DNA from: Turbatrix aceti
Lineage: Eukaryota; Nematoda; Chromadorea; Rhabditida; Panagrolaimidae
Assembly: GCA_963969345.1 (NCBI GenBank)
Contig: OZ017769.1
Coordinates: forward strand, 6,141,725 to 6,205,724
Reading direction: 5' to 3'
DNA length: 64,000 bases
The notes below the pieces were generated by a model. The model did not search any database. It was not told the origin of the DNA and saw nothing but the letters and a program-made list of their open reading frames with translations. Below, piece after piece: positions 59,710 through 64,000 of the stretch (its first letter is position 1; each line of letters begins with the position of its first letter). Made by a program: the position numbers and the translations under genes.

Positions 59710-62451
59710 GGCAAATGATTTTCGGTGATGGCGTGGTGCGTGTGGTGGTTGATTCACATGGGTCTAACGAAATCAATCAAAGCTCGAGCGTTCCTGCAAG
59801 CAATCTCCCGGTATAACAGGTGAACGACGCCGCGCAACAGTGCAAAAATCGATCGATCGGCAGGCAACACGAGAAGCAGCGAGCGGCAAGCGCGAGTCCT
59901 TGAAAAAACATGCGCAAAAAGCGTCAACTATTTAGGAGAATAGGGGGGCGTGGTGCGCCTCTCTTTCGCTCTGCAGTGCGCCTTGCCGCGATCTCAGATT
60001 CAAGTTCGAGTTCAAGTCCTCAGGCCATATACAAAAAAAAGTGTGAGGAACAAATAAAAACAAGAAAAAGCCGCAATGTTACAGAAAAAGCCTCGGAAGA
60101 GAGGTATTGTCTTAGGAACAACGCGTGGTGGCGGTGGTTGGTGTTGTGCGAGAGGCGCGCACCGACACACCGGCGTCGCGCACCACCCTGGTAATACAAG
60201 TAAAAAAATATACGACGAGGCCGACCGACCAGGGTGAGAGACGGGAAGGAAAGAGCGCGAGGCCACAAACAACACCGGGGCGAAGAAGGAGAAGGATGCG
60301 ATGGATGCTTGGTTGTTCGTTTTTTTCGCGCAGGCGACAAAGACGCCGGCACCCACGACCTTGGAGACGAGCCAAGCACTTTCTCTCTCTCTCTGCTCGG
60401 ATGGTCCCGAGACGCTCGCTGTTGTGGGGCGCGTGCGCATGTCGTCGCTCCTCGGGCTGGGCTGGGTTGCTTTCTTTCTTGTTGTTTTCAAGCATGCACG
60501 GAGGACGCGCCTCACTCACCAACGCAACCAACGCGGTCCAGCGCTGGTTGCCTCACGTGTGTTTGTCTGCTATGTGCTCCGCGTGACACACCAGCCCTCG
60601 CAGCCGATGTAGAGGCTTTTTTGAGGCGAACGCGGGGCGCGCACTCGCAACGATAAAGTCGACTCGAGGCAGCGCTCCCCTAGCAAGGCGACCATCGACC
60701 GTCCCCCCCATCCGAGTCCGCGTCCTGCAGCTTCGTGTCACGTCCCTCAAATTTGTCTTCTTGCTTCCACTGTCGCCCGAGTTTGGCATTCGGCAGGCAA
60801 GCAGGCAGGCGTAATTCTCTGCTTCGGGTGTGCTAATCAATGCCGCACCGCTCGCTCCTCGCTGGCTGGCGATCGGTCGCTTGCACGCATCATGTATCGA
60901 TGCTCGATGCTTTCGTCTCCAGTGATTCATTCCGGGGCCACCCCGGAGCCCTAGCCCGAGGGTTAAGTGCTGCAGACTTGCTTTCCAAAGAGGGCGTTTA
61001 TGTTTGTTTTTAACGTTTTTAACCATCAGTCTTCTCCCACGCTGTTGAGCTTGACGCGTATGTTTCCCATCCCACTAGTTTGGTCAATTCAACCAACTTT
61101 TTTTTCTTCTTTTCTCGACAACCAACCAACCAACACATTTTGTAAAAACACGCGGCACGCCGAGCCGAGAGCCGAGGATGACACCGCTTTGGCATGTGTA
61201 TGTGCGCCGGAGGCTGCTGTAACCCGGGGTATCTGATACGGGTGTTGCCGTTGTCGCCGTCGCCGTCGCCGTTGCGGCTAGCTTGTTAATTTTCTTTTTT
61301 TTTTGGCTCTTGCGTTTCTCTCCTCTTCTTCCCCGCAAAGTCGACGACAACGACGCGCACACAGTTTTTTTTAGCGTCGTCGTGTTTTGTGACAAACACT
61401 TGACACGAGGCAAAGCGAAGTGAGGAGCACCCACCCGCGTGCCGTCGAGTTATTTAGTTCCACGCGCCCCCGGTGACTACTGGCTGCACGTAATAATATT
61501 TTGAAGAAATCAATCTCGAGGTGTGCACGCAGCGCAGCACGCTGCCTGCCTGGTGGCTGGCTGGCCTGGTCGGCCAACGTGCGCGGCTGGCTGGCTACAT
61601 CGTTCTGGCCAACACCACTTCTTCGCGTTTACCACCGTCGTTGACGCTCGAGGAAAGGGGATTATTGCCGTTTCGTGCCACTTTTGCCTGCCCATGCCCT
61701 GCGCACACGAGAGTGGATGACTGGGCGTTTTTTCACTGGCCTGGCGCGCTGCGCTGCTACTTACCTAGTCTCCTCTCCGTCGGGCCATCCGGCCAGTTAG
61801 AATGAAAGCAAGCGGGGTTGTCCTGTCGCGTTCGTTCCCCTCGGCTCGGCTCCTATACCGATTGTATTCCGTGGGAATTCATTCGCGCCCCCGAGCCTCG
61901 GTGCGTGCCGTTGCACAGGTTGTGGTAGTGAGCCACGTAGATAGCCTCCAATTAGGAGGCTTGTTTCATCCATCCTAGCCCCCTGGCTTTTGAAAACATC
62001 GTCGGCAACGCAACGGTGGCGACGTGCAATTAGTCGTGCATAACTCGGGTGCTTTGGGACCGCGTTCTGCTATTTTTTTTTGAGAGTCGTAAATATTTTT
62101 TTCGCGGCGAGAGAGTCCATACCGGAAAGAACACTACGCGTGTAATATAAATGCGTTGTTCAAATCACGCGAAAACACCTGGCGACGACACGCCCCGGTG
62201 TTGTCGTTACGTGTCTTTTTACGGGCCTTGAAGACGAAGACGACTGACTGCTGCGCGCACGCAGTTGTTGGTGTCTTGTCTTGGTTGTCATCGATACCCT
62301 CTTGCGTCACGAGGTGTCTCTAATCCCCCCTGCTGGCCGCTGATGAGGATGAAGCCATTTCAGGGTTGAGCAACAACCCCGGTGCCCCTTCTAAAGACTG
62401 CATCCGACGTTTGCTCCCAAACGCCTTTGTCTTCGCAGTGACTGCGCTGAG
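59710..62451. other. long non-coding region between divergent genes
   Basis: About 2.7 kb between the TMEM98-like (-) and endosulfine (+) starts. I see no supported exon. Features are a CT run near 60381-60394, a GTCGCCGTCGCC triplet run near 61251-61275, and an acceptor-like CTTCGCAG at 62438, just before the endosulfine ATG, that may receive a spliced leader or a 5' UTR exon. Confidence 0.4.
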
Positions 62452-63045
62452 ATGCGCGACGAAATGACAGACACATCGAATGTCAATGTCGAAAAGGAGC
62501 AGGAGATGCTCCTTATGAACAAACTCAATGCTACCGGCAAGGGACTTCCCAAGGGCGGTCAGAGCTCGTTTCTGCAGAAGAAGCTCCAGCAGAGGGTAAA
62601 TTCACACATTTTTTTAAACCTACTCATTTTACCTTTTTTACTTTAGAAATTCTTCGATTCCGGCGACTACGCCATGAACCAGGACAAGGAGAAGAAGCAC
62701 CACCGCCTGGTGCCGGGACTCGGGGGCAAGCCTCTGGCAGAGCCGATCGCCGAATCCACGTCCCCAACCACCCTCCCCACTGCCACGCTCCCTATCGTTG
62801 CGGGACCCGCCGGCGTCGGGGGCGCGTCGAACGCTCCCCTGGCAGCCCCTCTGTCCCCCACAGGCCCCAGTGCCTCCGCGGGCTCCGGAGACGAAGAAGA
62901 AGAGCACCTGGTCATCCCTCGCCCCGATACGGTCCCGCAGCGAAAAGCGAGTATACTACACCCCTCGGCGCACTCCAAACTCAGCCCCCAGCCCATCATC
63001 CACCACGAACACAACGACGATCTCCTCTCGTCGCCGCAGAACTGA
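62452..63045 (+). CDS. ensa-1: endosulfine / ARPP-19 family phosphatase inhibitor
   Basis: Two exons (62452-62595, 62647-63045) give 180 residues. The core is KLQQRKFFDSGDYAMNQDK; the Ser in FDSGDY is the site that Greatwall kinase phosphorylates in this family, turning the protein into an inhibitor of PP2A-B55 that promotes mitosis. The intron splits the core between QQR and KFF. After the core come ~115 residues rich in Pro, Ser and Ala with acidic EEEE, longer than in most endosulfines. A PKA-like site (QRKASIL) lies near the end. The start could be at 62464 instead. The gene symbol assumes orthology with the C. elegans family member. Confidence 0.88.
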
Positions 63046-64000
63046 CGAACGGGCCACCACGAGCAGGAGATGATATCCACCATGTTTCCCCCCAAGCTTT
63101 CCTTACTGATGAAAAAAAAACTTTCTTCTCCTGTTTGTCTTCTTTTTGCCCCAAGTCTGAGACGTGCTGTTGTAACTTATCTGCATCCGTATCCATTTGT
63201 ACAGGTTCGCGGGCGCTTTCCTGTGCCCGTGCTTTTGATGACAACCAACACAGCTTGATGACGATGATGATGCACTGACGCCCCTCTTCCTTCGCGGCTG
63301 CCTCCGTGGGCCGCCCAATCCAACTACCCGGCGCCGCGCTTTCCTCTGTCCGCTCTTACCTAATCCATCTTTATTGCACACATTTTCTTTATTCATTCAT
63401 TCATTCTGGTCTTGCACATGATTTCGAGATATAAACTTTTCGAGAGATAGGAGACGGGGAGGTGTACTTGATCGATGGCGATGGATGGCTGTTTGTTGTC
63501 TGATCTGCGCGCCAGGGGTCGCCGCGCAGAACTGACTGATCAAGCCGCCCCAAAGCCGACAATTACGCACAGCATGGACTCGCAGAAAAAAGGAAGGACC
63601 CCATTGACTCGATTTTAAATATAGTAAATGCCTTCTCGCGTCCGCGATTGTTTGTTGTCAAATCGAAAAAGTCAGCATCGCTGCGAAAAACCCTAATATA
63701 GAGAATATCTACTGGCACTATATCTCGGCGACAGCGGCAGCTGTTGCTCAATCACAAAAAAAACCAACTGGTTGATAGAGTTAATTAATAACGACAAAAA
63801 ACAAAGAGAAAGAAAAACAAAACAGCGCGGCTGATGTGTTTGTTGTTGTGTATTACTTTCGGGAGTGTTCACGGGGGAGAAGAGAAGAGAGCCAGTCCGG
63901 TCCGGTCCGGCCCTTTCCTACCCCGGAGGAAGAAAAACACGCTGTTTTGCAGCGGAAGACACGTAACAAAAAAATACGCTCAGCCGGAAGCTGTGGCGTC
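63046..64000. other. 3' flank to window end
   Basis: 955 bp without supported exons. A (TCAT)n-like run sits at 63393-63404, and tandem GTCCG units at 63896-63910. An antisense frame near 63563-63751 has no splice partner. Confidence 0.4.

Overview
The window is nuclear DNA of a nematode. It has many genes on both strands with short introns, mostly 45-75 bp, that end in the nematode-type acceptor TTTTCAG. It carries a cuticlin-type ZP protein, two HNF4-like nuclear receptors, a five-CUB/LDLa protein matching LEV-10, and a small EAT-18-like gene inside the first intron of that gene. Several start codons lie just after an acceptor-like CAG, as expected for trans-spliced leaders. The species cannot be fixed from the sequence alone. 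All gene models were built by eye from reading frames, GT/AG sites, phase matching and family similarity. No search was run.

Layout. 0.8-7.1 kb (+): three tandem TRPA-type channel genes with no ankyrin repeats. 7.2-9.4 kb (-): a MAK/ICK-type ciliary kinase (dyf-5-like). 10.2-11.4 kb (+): a histidine-phosphatase-fold protein whose catalytic His is Asn. 12.7-17.7 kb (+): lev-10-like gene with nested eat-18-like gene and two alternative 3' ends. 18.0-19.6 kb (+): unknown protein. 20.0-21.6 kb (+): ZP-domain protein. 22.2-23.3 kb (-): rab-11. 23.7-24.5 kb (+): rpl-7. 24.8-28.6 kb (-): trehalase. 29.1-32.2 kb (-): Argonaute. 32.45-33.9 kb (+): unknown protein. 37.3-38.7 kb (+): two-CRD galectin. 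39.1-40.6 kb (-): proline-rich single-pass membrane protein. 41.7-43.2 kb (-): ethanolaminephosphotransferase. 44.3-45.8 kb and 48.5-50.1 kb (-): two HNF4-like receptors, with a ~1 kb inverted repeat between them. 52.3-55.8 kb (-): EFL1-type GTPase. 56.0-57.7 kb (+): AP-3 mu. 58.6-59.7 kb (-): TMEM98-like protein. 62.45-63.0 kb (+): endosulfine.

How the genes relate. Most are unrelated housekeeping or membrane genes. Two clusters look functional. One is the TRPA-like triplet, where the second and third genes are only 136 bp apart, as in a nematode operon. The other is the lev-10/eat-18 locus, where both products are auxiliary proteins of nicotinic receptors (known from C. elegans). Divergent pairs sharing short promoters are rab-11/rpl-7, Argonaute/unknown and EFL1/AP-3 mu.

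The most notable patterns outside the genes are two families of repeat sequence that start next to the GTGAGT donors of introns in unrelated genes (introner-like candidates), a TIR element in a trehalase intron, and the long palindrome at 47.1-48.2 kb.
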